DNA from: an uncultured Clostridia bacterium
GTDB lineage: Bacteria > Bacillota > Clostridia > Christensenellales > UBA3700
Direction of reading: 5' to 3'
NCBI GenBank assembly: GCA_945872615.1
Contig: CAMBZZ010000003.1
Span: forward strand, 62,001-126,000
DNA length: 64,000 nucleotides
Part shown: piece by piece, positions 39,391-47,010 of the stretch
Position numbering within the stretch: the first letter of the stretch is position 1
How the letters are laid out: every line of letters begins with the position of its first letter
Program-made: the position numbers and the translations under genes
The notes under the pieces: generated by a model
Seen by the model: only the letters and a program-made list of their open reading frames with translations
Told to the model about the DNA's origin: nothing
Database searches by the model: none

Positions 39391-39422
39391 CAAAAAACCG
39401 CCCTTGTGTTTAGCGAGAGCGG
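39391..39422 (-). terminator. Terminator of cassette 2
   Basis: 7-bp GC-rich stem with one wobble (minus strand CCGCTCT / AGGGCGG) followed by TTTTTT, 10 bp after the last gene's stop. Confidence 0.7.
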
Positions 39423-39431
39423 CTGAATGGT

Positions 39432-39956
39432 TTACAAAATCGCATCGATAATCTGCTTAATATCTTTGCCATACTTGGTTTGAATTTCCTCAATGCTTTC
39501 TTGCACCTTAGGCACTCTAACTACGTAATATTCCGCAAGATATATCTTTACGGAGCAATACTCATCGTCACTAGACGTCAAGTCTTGATAGTATATCTTG
39601 TTGCCGCCCAAGTCGTACTCTATCGCGTCGGAAACGTCCACCTTTTCGACGTGTCTCTCCACAACAAAATCTCGCGATTCGAGGGATATAGTATTGACGG
39701 CGGCATAGAAGTACTTTACCACGTCCTTGTTTTGTGTGATGCGAGGCTGATAAGAACTTACGTCGTCTCTATACGCCACGTACCAGGTCGCGCCCTGCAA
39801 TGCTCCCTCGTCCACTACTTGCACGCCGTATATTTTCTTGATTTCGTCAGCGTTGCGACTATAACCAAACACGTTGGGTAATCCCCAACCCAATACGGTC
39901 GCCGTAACTGCCAACACTACCAAAACTACGATCGATATTATCGCTTTCTTTTTCAT
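39432..39956 (-). CDS. Single-pass exported protein, cassette 2, third in row
   Basis: A 174-aa protein with an N-terminal membrane helix (KKKAIISIVVLVVLAVTATV) and a polar outer domain rich in Tyr and Val, ending in a helix KDIKQIIDAIL. Its ATG lies 1 bp after the previous stop, with GGGAGG before it, so it is co-transcribed. The layout of anchor, beta-rich part and C-terminal helix matches the two genes before it and the cassette 1 protein at 37519. No family recognised. Confidence 0.75.
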   Translation of the reverse strand: MKKKAIISIVVLVVLAVTATVLGWGLPNVFGYSRNADEIKKIYGVQVVDEGALQGATWYVAYRDDVSSYQPRITQNKDVVKYFYAAVNTISLESRDFVVERHVEKVDVSDAIEYDLGGNKIYYQDLTSSDDEYCSVKIYLAEYYVVRVPKVQESIEEIQTKYGKDIKQIIDAIL

Positions 39957-39957
39957 A

Positions 39958-40485
39958 TTACGCCTCCCATATACCAGCCAACACGCATGCGACGTCGCTC
40001 TCTATTTGCTCGATATTGGCAATAGACGAATAGGTAAACTTAATACGATAGCGGTCTATCGAAAAGTAAAGTCGTTTGTTTCCGTTTTCGCTTTCTACCC
40101 TATAGTTGATTTCTTTGCCTTTATATTGCGCACTTTCGTCAAGATAATAATACAAGTTTTGCGTGCAAGGTATAATTATCTCGACACGGCTTGCACTCAA
40201 CTCCTTGGAAGCCGTAATTGCGTACACGTATTGAGTTTTCCTGTGGAGTGCGGGGATACTGTCACCCACGTTTGCCCTATTGTTATACTGCACTCGCCAA
40301 GTCAAATCTGCCCACAATCCTTGCATACACACTTGACAATCCAAATCAAAGGAGTCGTTCAACTCGGCGGAAGAATAATATATGATATTCTTCACGTCCC
40401 TATTGACGTAGACGACCACCGCAACGCTTGCCACAACTACGACGACTATAGCTAAAACTATACATATTTTCCAAGTGTTTTTCAT
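39958..40485 (-). CDS. Single-pass exported protein, cassette 2, second in row
   Basis: A 175-aa protein with an N-terminal anchor (residues 6-27, very Val-rich), four Cys residues in the outer part (DLDCQVCMQGLW, IPCTQNLYYY, DVACVLAGIW), and a beta-rich character. AAGGAG precedes the ATG, 48 bp after the preceding gene's stop. It sits in a row of three similar single-pass proteins behind one promoter with a GCAAG-N5-CTTGC site. No family recognised. Confidence 0.75.
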   Translation of the reverse strand: MKNTWKICIVLAIVVVVVASVAVVVYVNRDVKNIIYYSSAELNDSFDLDCQVCMQGLWADLTWRVQYNNRANVGDSIPALHRKTQYVYAITASKELSASRVEIIIPCTQNLYYYLDESAQYKGKEINYRVESENGNKRLYFSIDRYRIKFTYSSIANIEQIESDVACVLAGIWEA

Positions 40486-40533
40486 TGTCGGTCTCCTTCG
40501 TCCGTTATCGTATATGGCAATAATCGTCAGTCG

Positions 40534-41115
40534 TCATCCTTCCACGATATTGTCCATTATCGTTTTTGCAAAGGTAGTCATATCCTCGGAGTTAATCTTA
40601 GCGCCTTGTTCCAAATAGGCTTGGACACCGATAAAGCGTTCGTCTTTGAGTATCCTCACCGATATTGCGTTTTCCATCATTAAGACGTCGTACGAGCAAT
40701 CTCCGTATCTCCAATCTCCAAACAGTTGATACTTTTTGGTGGATTTATCAAACTTGACGTTCATACGTACGATTGCCGCACCGTCAAGGTCAAGCCTACC
40801 CGTGTATTCCATATTGTAAGATTCTGCCTTTTTGTCATAACCGCTTATGCCCTCGGGTATAGTCTTAGTTCTACCGCTAAAATGCACGGATACGGGTTTT
40901 CTGAGTTCAAATCCGATACTTTCAAAATATGCTTGGTCGACGTACAATCCGTCGCCACCCAACACCAGTTTTACCTCTTCGTACGACGCCTCCAAATCAC
41001 CTGAACCATAATAGTGGAATTGAGACAGACTGTAGTACGTAATGCCAAAGACGCCTATCAACAACACCGCCACCACGACAGCAACTATTATCGCAATTTT
41101 CTTCTTTTTGGTCAT
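40534..41115 (-). CDS. Single-pass exported protein, cassette 2, first in row
   Basis: A 193-aa protein with an N-terminal anchor (KKKKIAIIVAVVVAVLLIGV), an outer domain with YYGSGDLEASYEEVKLVLGG, and a C-terminal amphipathic helix (MTTFAKTIMDNIVEG). It heads a three-gene row with its own promoter, which directly abuts the inverted repeat 41196-41210. A ribosome site GGAGTG lies before the ATG. It has the same overall plan as its two downstream neighbours, suggesting old duplication, though sequence identity is low by eye. Confidence 0.75.
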   Translation of the reverse strand: MTKKKKIAIIVAVVVAVLLIGVFGITYYSLSQFHYYGSGDLEASYEEVKLVLGGDGLYVDQAYFESIGFELRKPVSVHFSGRTKTIPEGISGYDKKAESYNMEYTGRLDLDGAAIVRMNVKFDKSTKKYQLFGDWRYGDCSYDVLMMENAISVRILKDERFIGVQAYLEQGAKINSEDMTTFAKTIMDNIVEG

Positions 41116-41166
41116 AACGTCACTCCATAATTGTATTTGATTCCGAATAATATCTTCCTCAACTTA

Positions 41167-41195
41167 ATTGTATTATAGAACTATCTACTATTCAA
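41167..41195 (-). promoter_or_regulatory. Promoter of the cassette 2 exported protein row
   Basis: Minus-strand TTGAAT (41190-41195), 17-bp spacer, TACAAT (41167-41172). A competing TATAAT lies at 41172-41177. Confidence 0.75.
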
Positions 41196-41210
41196 GCAAG
41201 TATTTCTTGC
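41196..41210. promoter_or_regulatory. Operator-like repeat, cassette 2, downstream genes
   Basis: GCAAG-TATTT-CTTGC, perfect arms, abutting the -35 box. Two degenerate copies of its right half, ATTTCTTTGACA, end at 41231 and 41253, giving steps of about 20-22 bp. Confidence 0.6.
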
Positions 41211-41247
41211 ATTTGTCCGATTTCTTTGACATCCATGCCCAATTTCT

Positions 41248-41280
41248 TTGACATATGCCCAAAAAATGGGCATATGTCAA
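41248..41280 (-). repeat. Perfect 14-bp inverted repeat after the cassette 2 partner gene
   Basis: TTGACATATGCCCA (41248-41261) and TGGGCATATGTCAA (41267-41280) with a 5-nt loop, 18 bp after the stop of the gene at 41299. No T run follows on the minus strand, so it is not a typical terminator; RNA processing or protein binding is possible. Confidence 0.7.
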
Positions 41281-41298
41281 GTTGTCGAAGCTAATTGC

Positions 41299-41787
41299 CT
41301 AAATAGTAGTATTGCCGTATGCGTCGAATTTTTTTATTAAACTTTCTTCTCTTACCCAACCCCTATTGTCTTGATTATATTCTACAACGGCGCACCAGTA
41401 TTGGGTTTTGCCTTCTGTTGAGCACGATACTGTCAAAGTTTTATTTATATCGAGGTCGGCGATTTCTGCCGTTCCTCTCAGCGTCATTTCATCCACGTAC
41501 TGTACGAAAGTCTCGCTGGAATATAAATACACCTTCACCGGTATGACGGAATATCCCAACGTAAACTTGTTGGTAGCAATGCCGCTGATAGTACCGTAAG
41601 AGCCCGTCGAATCGTTGGAGCCTACTACGTCAATGGAGATACTTGTAAATAATCCATAAGTAGAGCTCTCTTTCTCTCGTTCTTGTGCGTAAGCCTTGCC
41701 GAAACCGTAAAACGATATGGATAGCAACACCGCTATTGCCAACACCGTTACGACAATTTTCAATTTCAATTCGTTGATTTTAGTCAT
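41299..41787 (-). CDS. Exported partner protein of the XRE regulator, cassette 2
   Basis: A 162-aa protein with an N-terminal hydrophobic segment (about 9-29) that may be a signal peptide or anchor. The outer domain is homologous to the cassette 1 partner: DVVGSN, GIATNKFTLG, VDEMTLRG and STEGKTQYWCAVVEY. The start overlaps the regulator gene by 8 bp and AAGGAGA precedes it, so expression is coupled to the regulator. Function unknown; conservation of the regulator-partner pairing suggests a joint signalling unit. Confidence 0.78.
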   Translation of the reverse strand: MTKINELKLKIVVTVLAIAVLLSISFYGFGKAYAQEREKESSTYGLFTSISIDVVGSNDSTGSYGTISGIATNKFTLGYSVIPVKVYLYSSETFVQYVDEMTLRGTAEIADLDINKTLTVSCSTEGKTQYWCAVVEYNQDNRGWVREESLIKKFDAYGNTTI

Positions 41788-42460
41788 GTTTATTCTCCTT
41801 GTTATTCTTTAGTGTCTTAATCATTCCTACCAATTTCACAACCAACCATATAACCGCCACGAGGCACGCTATAGCCACAGTCTTCGATTTGTCCACAGTC
41901 GACATATAAAAAGACATGCTATACTGAGCTGTAGACCCGATTGGCTCAAAGAACGGTATTGCGGCAACACCGCCTACAAATATCAATAGCGCAATAGCTA
42001 TCGACGTCACTATTATTCTACCTATCTTTTTCTTTTTGACGGGTTTGCACTCCTCTGTCTCAGTCGGTTTAACTTGCTCTTGAGCCGCCTCGTCTTGCGC
42101 TATATTTTGCACAATATCGCCAATCGTCTCTTCGGGCTCGGCATCGGGCGCAACGTCGCAAGCCGTCTCTTCAAGCTCGATTGTCTGCGCAATATCGCAA
42201 GCCGTCTCTTCAAGTTCGATTGTCTGCGCAATATCGCAAGCCTCCTCATCTTGATTTTGACCATGTCCGTATAGACAGTTGGGGTCTGTACCCAAAACTT
42301 TGCAAAGCTTAAGGACGCTATCGCAGTCGGGTTGGCAAGTGCCCTTCTCCCAATTAGATACGGTCTGGCGAGAAACGTTTAGCTTGTCCGCCAGTTGATT
42401 TTGTGTCAAGATTTGCTTGTTCCTCAAGTCTTTGATTTTCTCTCCGAGATAGTTATTCAT
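41780..42460 (-). CDS. Membrane-anchored XRE regulator, cassette 2
   Basis: A 226-aa paralogue of the regulator at 38607. It has an N-terminal XRE domain (IKDLRNKQILTQNQLADKLN, VSRQTVSNWEKG), a linker containing 13-residue units (ACDIAQTIELEET twice, then ACDVAPDAEPEET), and two membrane helices (about 146-168 and 190-210) around a loop with IPFFEPIGSTAQYSMSF and TVDKSKTVAIAC. The ATG at 42460 has AGAGG before it; the frame extends upstream through the promoter without a start of merit. Paired repeats upstream suggest autoregulation. Confidence 0.85.
   Translation of the reverse strand: MNNYLGEKIKDLRNKQILTQNQLADKLNVSRQTVSNWEKGTCQPDCDSVLKLCKVLGTDPNCLYGHGQNQDEEACDIAQTIELEETACDIAQTIELEETACDVAPDAEPEETIGDIVQNIAQDEAAQEQVKPTETEECKPVKKKKIGRIIVTSIAIALLIFVGGVAAIPFFEPIGSTAQYSMSFYMSTVDKSKTVAIACLVAVIWLVVKLVGMIKTLKNNKENKHD
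42157..42234 (-). repeat. 39-bp in-frame tandem repeat in the XRE 2 linker
   Basis: Two near-identical 39-bp copies (42157-42195, 42196-42234; one base differs) plus the start of a third encode the 13-residue linker units. Such a repeat can change copy number by slippage. Confidence 0.85.
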
Positions 42461-42506
42461 TTTTCCTCTTGCGATTATATAATTTAAATATTTATTATTA
42501 TATTCA

Positions 42507-42535
42507 ATAATATCACATTTCCTTTTACTTTTCAA
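42507..42535 (-). promoter_or_regulatory. Promoter of XRE regulator 2
   Basis: Minus-strand TTGAAA (42530-42535), 17-bp spacer, TATTAT (42507-42512). The nearest repeat ends 10 bp upstream, one helical turn. Confidence 0.75.
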
Positions 42536-42545
42536 GCCAAGTCGC

Positions 42546-42581
42546 GCAAGAGTTTCTTGCATTCGCGCAAGAAACTCTTGC
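42546..42581. promoter_or_regulatory. Paired operator-like repeats at XRE regulator 2 promoter
   Basis: GCAAG-AGTTT-CTTGC (42546-42560) and GCAAG-AAACT-CTTGC (42567-42581), both with perfect arms and centres 21 bp apart; the two are also reverse complements of each other. Confidence 0.7.
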
Positions 42582-42619
42582 ATTTTGCCAATTTTGTCAT
42601 ATTTTAACCACTAATACGA

Positions 42620-42650
42620 AGAATCCACTCGCATTACGAGTGGACTTTTT
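42620..42650. terminator. Hairpin after dpaB
   Basis: 7-bp stem CCACTCG / CGAGTGG, loop CATTA, next to the dpaB stop. The T run is strong on the plus strand and weak on the minus strand. Confidence 0.55.
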
Positions 42651-43234
42651 TATTTTGCCACGATGATGGGCTGAATTTGTTCTCCGTCTAAAGCTTTTTC
42701 CAAAGTCTCCGCTACTTTCTCGAAGTCTGCCACCAACGAACGCGCTTTTTTGATTGGGTCGTCTTGCCCAAACGGTACGAAGTACACGTTACGATAATTG
42801 AGCAGTTTGCCTATATTCTTTGCGCTTCCGCTCAGTCCGTCGTTGGTGGATACGGCTATGACCAAAGGTCTGTTGTTGCGCAAATGCGCCTTGCACGCCA
42901 TAGTCACCGCACCGTCGGTCATCGAATTAGCCAGTTTCGCAAGCGTATTTCCCGTGCACGGAGCTACCAGCAGCACGTCGAACATTTTCTTTGGTCCTAT
43001 CGGCTCGGCTCCCACTATATCGGTTATGGGGCTTTTTCCCGTCAACTCCACAACTCTGTTCCAAAAGTCGGTAGCAAGGAAAAACCTCGTGTCGGTGCTC
43101 GCCACCTTTTCCGAAAAAATCGGAGTTACGTCACAGCCCATTTCTACTAATCGCCGTATCATATTCAAACAACGTGACAAGGTGCAAAACGAACCCGTTA
43201 TTGCCACGCCGATTTTTTTACCCGTCAGGTCCAT
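42650..43234 (-). CDS. dpaB: Dipicolinate synthase subunit B
   Basis: Flavoprotein-type subunit of the enzyme that makes dipicolinic acid, the calcium-chelating compound of spore cores. The 194-aa protein has KIGVAITGSFCTLSRC at the start, VGAEPIGPKKMFDVLLVAPCTGNTLAKLANSM in the middle split over residues 75-106, and a late ISTNDGLSG-type loop (VSTNDGLSGSAKNIG). AAGGAGA precedes the ATG, 12 bp after dpaA. It indicates endospore formation. Confidence 0.92.
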   Translation of the reverse strand: MDLTGKKIGVAITGSFCTLSRCLNMIRRLVEMGCDVTPIFSEKVASTDTRFFLATDFWNRVVELTGKSPITDIVGAEPIGPKKMFDVLLVAPCTGNTLAKLANSMTDGAVTMACKAHLRNNRPLVIAVSTNDGLSGSAKNIGKLLNYRNVYFVPFGQDDPIKKARSLVADFEKVAETLEKALDGEQIQPIIVAK

Positions 43235-43246
43235 AATCTCTCCTTG

Positions 43247-44002
43247 TCAGGGTGAATAGGACAGCACCGCGTCGCACAAAAGCCGTGCGGCGGATAGCGG
43301 ACAGGTCTTGGACGGCACGGAAGACGCTATCAGATAATTGACGCCCGCCTTCGACCACTCGTCGTAGTCAAAGGGATAGACTTTGCTAGCCAGTTCCAAC
43401 ACGAAGACGCCCTTTTTGACAGTCGGGTTGACCTCAAATAGTCTGCTCGGCGCGGTGTTGATTATACAATCGAACTGCGTATAATCGCACTCCTTCCAAG
43501 ATACGTGACTATATCCTACGACGGTTGGATTTTTGTCCTCTCTCGAGCAAGTTATCACTATGATTTTGCTACCAAACTTTTGCAATACTTCCGCCATGGC
43601 TTTGGCAAGTTTTCCCCACCCGATCACTCCAAACGTCATATCTCTTAGGCACTTATCCGTGTTGTCGATTATATATTTCAGGCTTCCTTCCGCCGTCAAA
43701 TAGCTGTTTTCTTGACCAAAGAGCGGCAGCCCCAAAATAGACACGCACTCACATCCCTTAGCCGTCAGCCTTTCCGCCGCCCTGCCGTCGAGAAAAAAGT
43801 AGAACACCTTACTCCCCGCGGCAATCTTATCCGTGTCGCCGTCCTCCAACTTGGACGATACCGACAAAATAATATTCGCAACTCTGTCGCTTGCTTTGTC
43901 GAGATATTCTTTGAGCGTAATCGTTTCGCACTCACTCTCCAACGTATCTTTTGTCAGCCGACTTCGTTGGTCTACGACGTCCACCACCATCAATCTGTTC
44001 AT
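43247..44002 (-). CDS. dpaA: Dipicolinate synthase subunit A
   Basis: Dehydrogenase-like subunit of dipicolinate synthase. The 251-aa protein is somewhat shorter than Bacillus SpoVFA. It has the Rossmann motif FGVIGWGKLAKAMAEVL near residue 122 and the conserved VLELASKVYPFD near 195 and the C-terminal PSKTCPLSAARLLCDAV. It is first in a two-gene unit with dpaB. In Bacillus the pair is expressed in the mother cell late in sporulation; I did not find a convincing mother-cell sigma promoter here. Confidence 0.9.
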   Translation of the reverse strand: MNRLMVVDVVDQRSRLTKDTLESECETITLKEYLDKASDRVANIILSVSSKLEDGDTDKIAAGSKVFYFFLDGRAAERLTAKGCECVSILGLPLFGQENSYLTAEGSLKYIIDNTDKCLRDMTFGVIGWGKLAKAMAEVLQKFGSKIIVITCSREDKNPTVVGYSHVSWKECDYTQFDCIINTAPSRLFEVNPTVKKGVFVLELASKVYPFDYDEWSKAGVNYLIASSVPSKTCPLSAARLLCDAVLSYSP

Positions 44003-44077
44003 TATTCACCCTGTTTTCATATTTATTGCGCAAATGCAATATACTTAGATATATGAATTTTTGTTGTGAGGTGTTCT

Positions 44078-45091
44078 ATGGAAAACTCTTTTTTTGCAGG
44101 CGCAACCACTTCTCGCGGATTCGTCAATCTCTACGACAACATAGTAGATAGAAACGACTGCACGGCATTTTTCGTCGTCAAAGGCGGCTCGGGCGTAGGC
44201 AAAAGCACTATGCTCAAAAAAATCGCAGCTTCTCTCCAAGAAAATCACGAGGTGGAATATTTTAGATGTTCCGCCGACACAGACAGCCTTGACGGCATTG
44301 CTTTGCCGGGCAAAGGCATTGCGCTGGTAGACGGTACCGCTCCCCACGTCATAGAGAGCAAATACGTATGTTGTACCGACTGGACTGTCGACCTCTCTAC
44401 TTGCCTCGACTACAAGGTTTTGCAAAGTTACAAGTCGACCCTCGTTGGTCTCAACAAGGACAAAGCCGACTGCTACCGCTACGCTACCGACGCCATTGCC
44501 GCCGCAGGCAAAATATTCGATACGCTCTACCTAATGACCAAGGACAAGGTAGACTTCCAAGGTGTACTTTCTCTGTCGCAACGCCTCGTCGAAGGTATGG
44601 GACTTACTCGCAAGCGCGCCTTGTTCGGCTATGCAATCACTTCTCTCGGCGAAGTGTATCTTCCTTGCAAGTTCTCCAAAAAACTCTATCGCCTCGTAGG
44701 CAACCGCTACGTCTCTCATATCATTCTAGACACAATCAAAGCCTTGGCGGACGTACAAGGAATAAAGTATCAAGTCTTTTATTCTCCTCTCAATCCCGAC
44801 GTCGTTTGCGACTTGGTTTTTGGCGACAAAGTCGTCTCCACCAATCCCAACTTCTCGGCAGACGACGAAGCAATCATCGACGCCTCGGCGTTCCTTCCAA
44901 GCGAGCCCGACGTTTATTCGCTCCAGCTCTCCGAGCGTAGGCTGTTGGATTGGGCTGTGCAAAGATTGCAAAAAGCCAAAGCCCTCCACGCCGAGATAGA
45001 GAAGATTTACATTCCGTCGGTAGATTTCGACAAAGTCAATAGAATTACCGCCGAAACTATCGAAAAAATCAATACGTGTCTACAAAAATAA
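44078..45091 (+). CDS. PRK06851-type P-loop ATPase
   Basis: A 337-aa cytoplasmic ATPase of a family conserved in clostridia. The Walker A motif is in FFVVKGGSGVGKSTMLKKI at about residues 31-49, followed by YFRCSADTDSLDGIALPGKG and ALVDGTAPHV. Family members are about 350-370 aa and function is not established; the divergent placement next to dpaA hints at a link with sporulation. ATG 44078 has GAGGTG before it; a GTG four codons earlier overlaps that site. Confidence 0.8.
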   Translation: MENSFFAGATTSRGFVNLYDNIVDRNDCTAFFVVKGGSGVGKSTMLKKIAASLQENHEVEYFRCSADTDSLDGIALPGKGIALVDGTAPHVIESKYVCCTDWTVDLSTCLDYKVLQSYKSTLVGLNKDKADCYRYATDAIAAAGKIFDTLYLMTKDKVDFQGVLSLSQRLVEGMGLTRKRALFGYAITSLGEVYLPCKFSKKLYRLVGNRYVSHIILDTIKALADVQGIKYQVFYSPLNPDVVCDLVFGDKVVSTNPNFSADDEAIIDASAFLPSEPDVYSLQLSERRLLDWAVQRLQKAKALHAEIEKIYIPSVDFDKVNRITAETIEKINTCLQK

Positions 45092-45278
45092 AAACACCGC
45101 TTGTGCGACAAAACGTTGTACAAGTAAGAATTACGCCATTGCAAGGGTGTATTATAACTATCTCTTCGCCTACCGAGCAATGCGTCATTACGAGATTTTT
45201 CCATTGCGTTGTGCACGTCTTGCAATAGCAAAGCCCATAGGCTAAATATATTTACGAACGACTATCCTAACTCTATCA

Positions 45279-45305
45279 AAAAAGGTGGCGTATTTGCCAC
45301 CTTTT
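45279..45305 (-). terminator. sigH operon terminator
   Basis: Stem AAAAGGTGGC / GCCACCTTTT with a 6-nt loop and minus-strand T run at the sigH stop codon. Confidence 0.9.
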
Positions 45306-45877
45306 TATTCTAGCCAACCTTTGGACAGTACCTTGATTTTTCGCTTAATCTTTTGCAGAGTGTTGTCCACGAATTTCTCCGCCTTACCCACTTGCGCGGC
45401 AATCTCGCCGTACGACTCGCCGTCAAGATACAGTCTTAGAATTTGTTGTTCCAACTCGCTCAATTCCTTATTTAGACCTTGTATCACCGAGTCTACTATT
45501 TGCCTTTCCATGGTCTTTTCTTCCATGGACGGACCGTGGTCCTCTATCTCGCTATTTTGAGTTATGTCCACGCTCTCGCTGAGGGTATTGTGAGATGCCG
45601 CGTTATACTTTTTGATAGCGTCGAAGAGTTTGTTTCTTATGCACGAGCATGCGTAAGTATAGAAGGTGACGTTGCTATCGGCGTCGTAACTCAACACCGC
45701 CTTGTAAAGTCCTATCCAACCCTCTTCGAACAAGTCTTCCTTGTCCGCGCCCTTGAGAAAATAATCTCTCATCAAAGAACTGACGACCCCTTTGTAGGCG
45801 GTCATCAACTCTTCGAGCGCTCTGTCGTCGCCCTCTCTAATCTTTTGCAAAAGAACTAAATCTCTATTATTGTCCAT
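45305..45877 (-). CDS. sigH: RNA polymerase sigma factor, SigH-like
   Basis: A 190-aa sigma-70 family protein with region 2 (DYFLKGADKEDLFEEGWIGLYKA then FYTYACSCIRNKLFDAIK) and region 4 (LSELEQQILRLYLDGESYGEIAAQVG followed by a helix-turn-helix). Length and sequence best fit the stationary-phase and sporulation sigma factor SigH. Its start overlaps the end of thyX by 11 bp, so it is the last gene of a long unit. An ECF-type or other sporulation sigma is less likely. Confidence 0.88.
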   Translation of the reverse strand: MDNNRDLVLLQKIREGDDRALEELMTAYKGVVSSLMRDYFLKGADKEDLFEEGWIGLYKAVLSYDADSNVTFYTYACSCIRNKLFDAIKKYNAASHNTLSESVDITQNSEIEDHGPSMEEKTMERQIVDSVIQGLNKELSELEQQILRLYLDGESYGEIAAQVGKAEKFVDNTLQKIKRKIKVLSKGWLE

Positions 45878-46610
45878 TCTTTAGTCCTTGTTGTTTTTCT
45901 CTCATTTCTTTGGCTTTGCCACAACACTTGGCGCCCTCGGTACAAGCCCCCGCTACGCAGTTAGGTCCGCTGGTACAAAAGACGTTAGGCGCAACTTGCA
46001 ACACGAGACCAAGCATTTGCCAAGCCACTTCTCTTATCTCCCATTGAGCTCTATTGCAACATCTGAGGTGGAAGAAGTGTTGCAACTCTCTTGCATTCAT
46101 CGTCACCACCATTTTCGTTTCCGCGGCGTTAGGCAAGACGAAACGCGCGTCCTCGTTGGACTTTTCACAGTCGCCGCCGAGAAGCCCTTGCCATTCGTTG
46201 TACCATCGTTGCATGGTTGCCATTTGGTCTTGATATTTTTTGACGGCTTCTTCGCCCAACTCTTCTATGCTTGGCGGAATGATATAATTGAAGACGTCGA
46301 CGTTCTTACCCGCGGCAACGTAACGCTGTGACTTGACGCTAAAACTTGCAAGTCTGTGACGGGTGATTTGAGCTAGTAGCGCTCTCGATACGCCCTCGAT
46401 ACCAAAGGTAAAACTTGCGTGTTCGAAGGGCGACATGTGTCCGAATGACGACAGACGGGCGATAAACTTGGATACGTCTCCGCTCTCCACACCGTCTTTT
46501 AGGTCCTCTATAGTTGCGTCGCTATAACACAATTTTGCCGCCAAAGCAATAGTTTGCTCGGGGTCGGGCGTATATTTCAACAATGTCACTTGTGGCTTAA
46601 CTTGTGCCAT
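45867..46610 (-). CDS. thyX: FAD-dependent thymidylate synthase
   Basis: Makes dTMP from dUMP with FAD and methylene-tetrahydrofolate. The 247-aa protein carries the ThyX signature RHRLASFSVKSQRY near residue 85, SPFEHASFTF before it, and LQHFFHLRCCNRAQWEIR near 175. The C-terminal part is Cys-rich (NCVAGACTEGAKCCGKAKEM), as in several clostridial members. It sits 1 bp after mrnC and overlaps sigH, an order seen in other Firmicutes around this region. Confidence 0.96.
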   Translation of the reverse strand: MAQVKPQVTLLKYTPDPEQTIALAAKLCYSDATIEDLKDGVESGDVSKFIARLSSFGHMSPFEHASFTFGIEGVSRALLAQITRHRLASFSVKSQRYVAAGKNVDVFNYIIPPSIEELGEEAVKKYQDQMATMQRWYNEWQGLLGGDCEKSNEDARFVLPNAAETKMVVTMNARELQHFFHLRCCNRAQWEIREVAWQMLGLVLQVAPNVFCTSGPNCVAGACTEGAKCCGKAKEMREKQQGLKNGQ

Positions 46611-46611
46611 C

Positions 46612-47010
46612 TTATCCTCCTATATTCAACAATTCTTCTATTCTTTTGCTATTGCCTACGAGATAAAGGTAGCCAATGAGGCACTCCAAGCCCGTGGCTT
46701 GCTTGTAGTCGGCAACGCTTGCGTTTTTGGCAATGGTATGCACTTTGGCGTTGCGACCGCGGTGAAAAATCTCCTCCTCTTCTTGCGTCAGCAATGGCAA
46801 AATCTCTTGCATTTTGCTCGCCTGTGCCGAGGCTTTGACCATATCCGACACGGAGGTGTGCAACTGATTGGGTTTGCACCCCGTACTAATCGAGAGGCTC
46901 GTCCTCACGTAGAGGGTATGTACGCTGTCTCCGATATAAGCCAAAGCAAGCGGGCTCATTTGTGCGGCTTGCTTGGGCGTAAGCGGATTGTCTATCGTAG
47001 GCAAACTCAT
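46612..47010 (-). CDS. mrnC: Mini-ribonuclease III
   Basis: A 132-aa RNase III catalytic domain without a double-stranded RNA-binding domain, which matures 23S rRNA in Firmicutes. The signature LALAYIGDSVHTLYVRT at about residues 17-33 contains a metal-binding Asp, and the rest follows the family through GYLYLVGNSKRIEELL. It often lies beside cysS; here cysS is absent and mrnC overlaps a sugar aldolase gene by 4 bp. Confidence 0.92.
   Translation of the reverse strand: MSLPTIDNPLTPKQAAQMSPLALAYIGDSVHTLYVRTSLSISTGCKPNQLHTSVSDMVKASAQASKMQEILPLLTQEEEEIFHRGRNAKVHTIAKNASVADYKQATGLECLIGYLYLVGNSKRIEELLNIGG

Noticed and set aside
41248-41280. Palindrome as an ordinary terminator
   Set aside because: No T run follows the stem on the minus strand; the T bases are in the loop.
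42157-42240. Possible CRISPR-like direct repeats
   Set aside because: The copies are adjacent without spacers and encode in-frame protein repeats.
45102-45126. Hairpin after the PRK06851 gene as a terminator
   Set aside because: The stem (with two G-U pairs) is not followed by a T run, so termination cannot be claimed.
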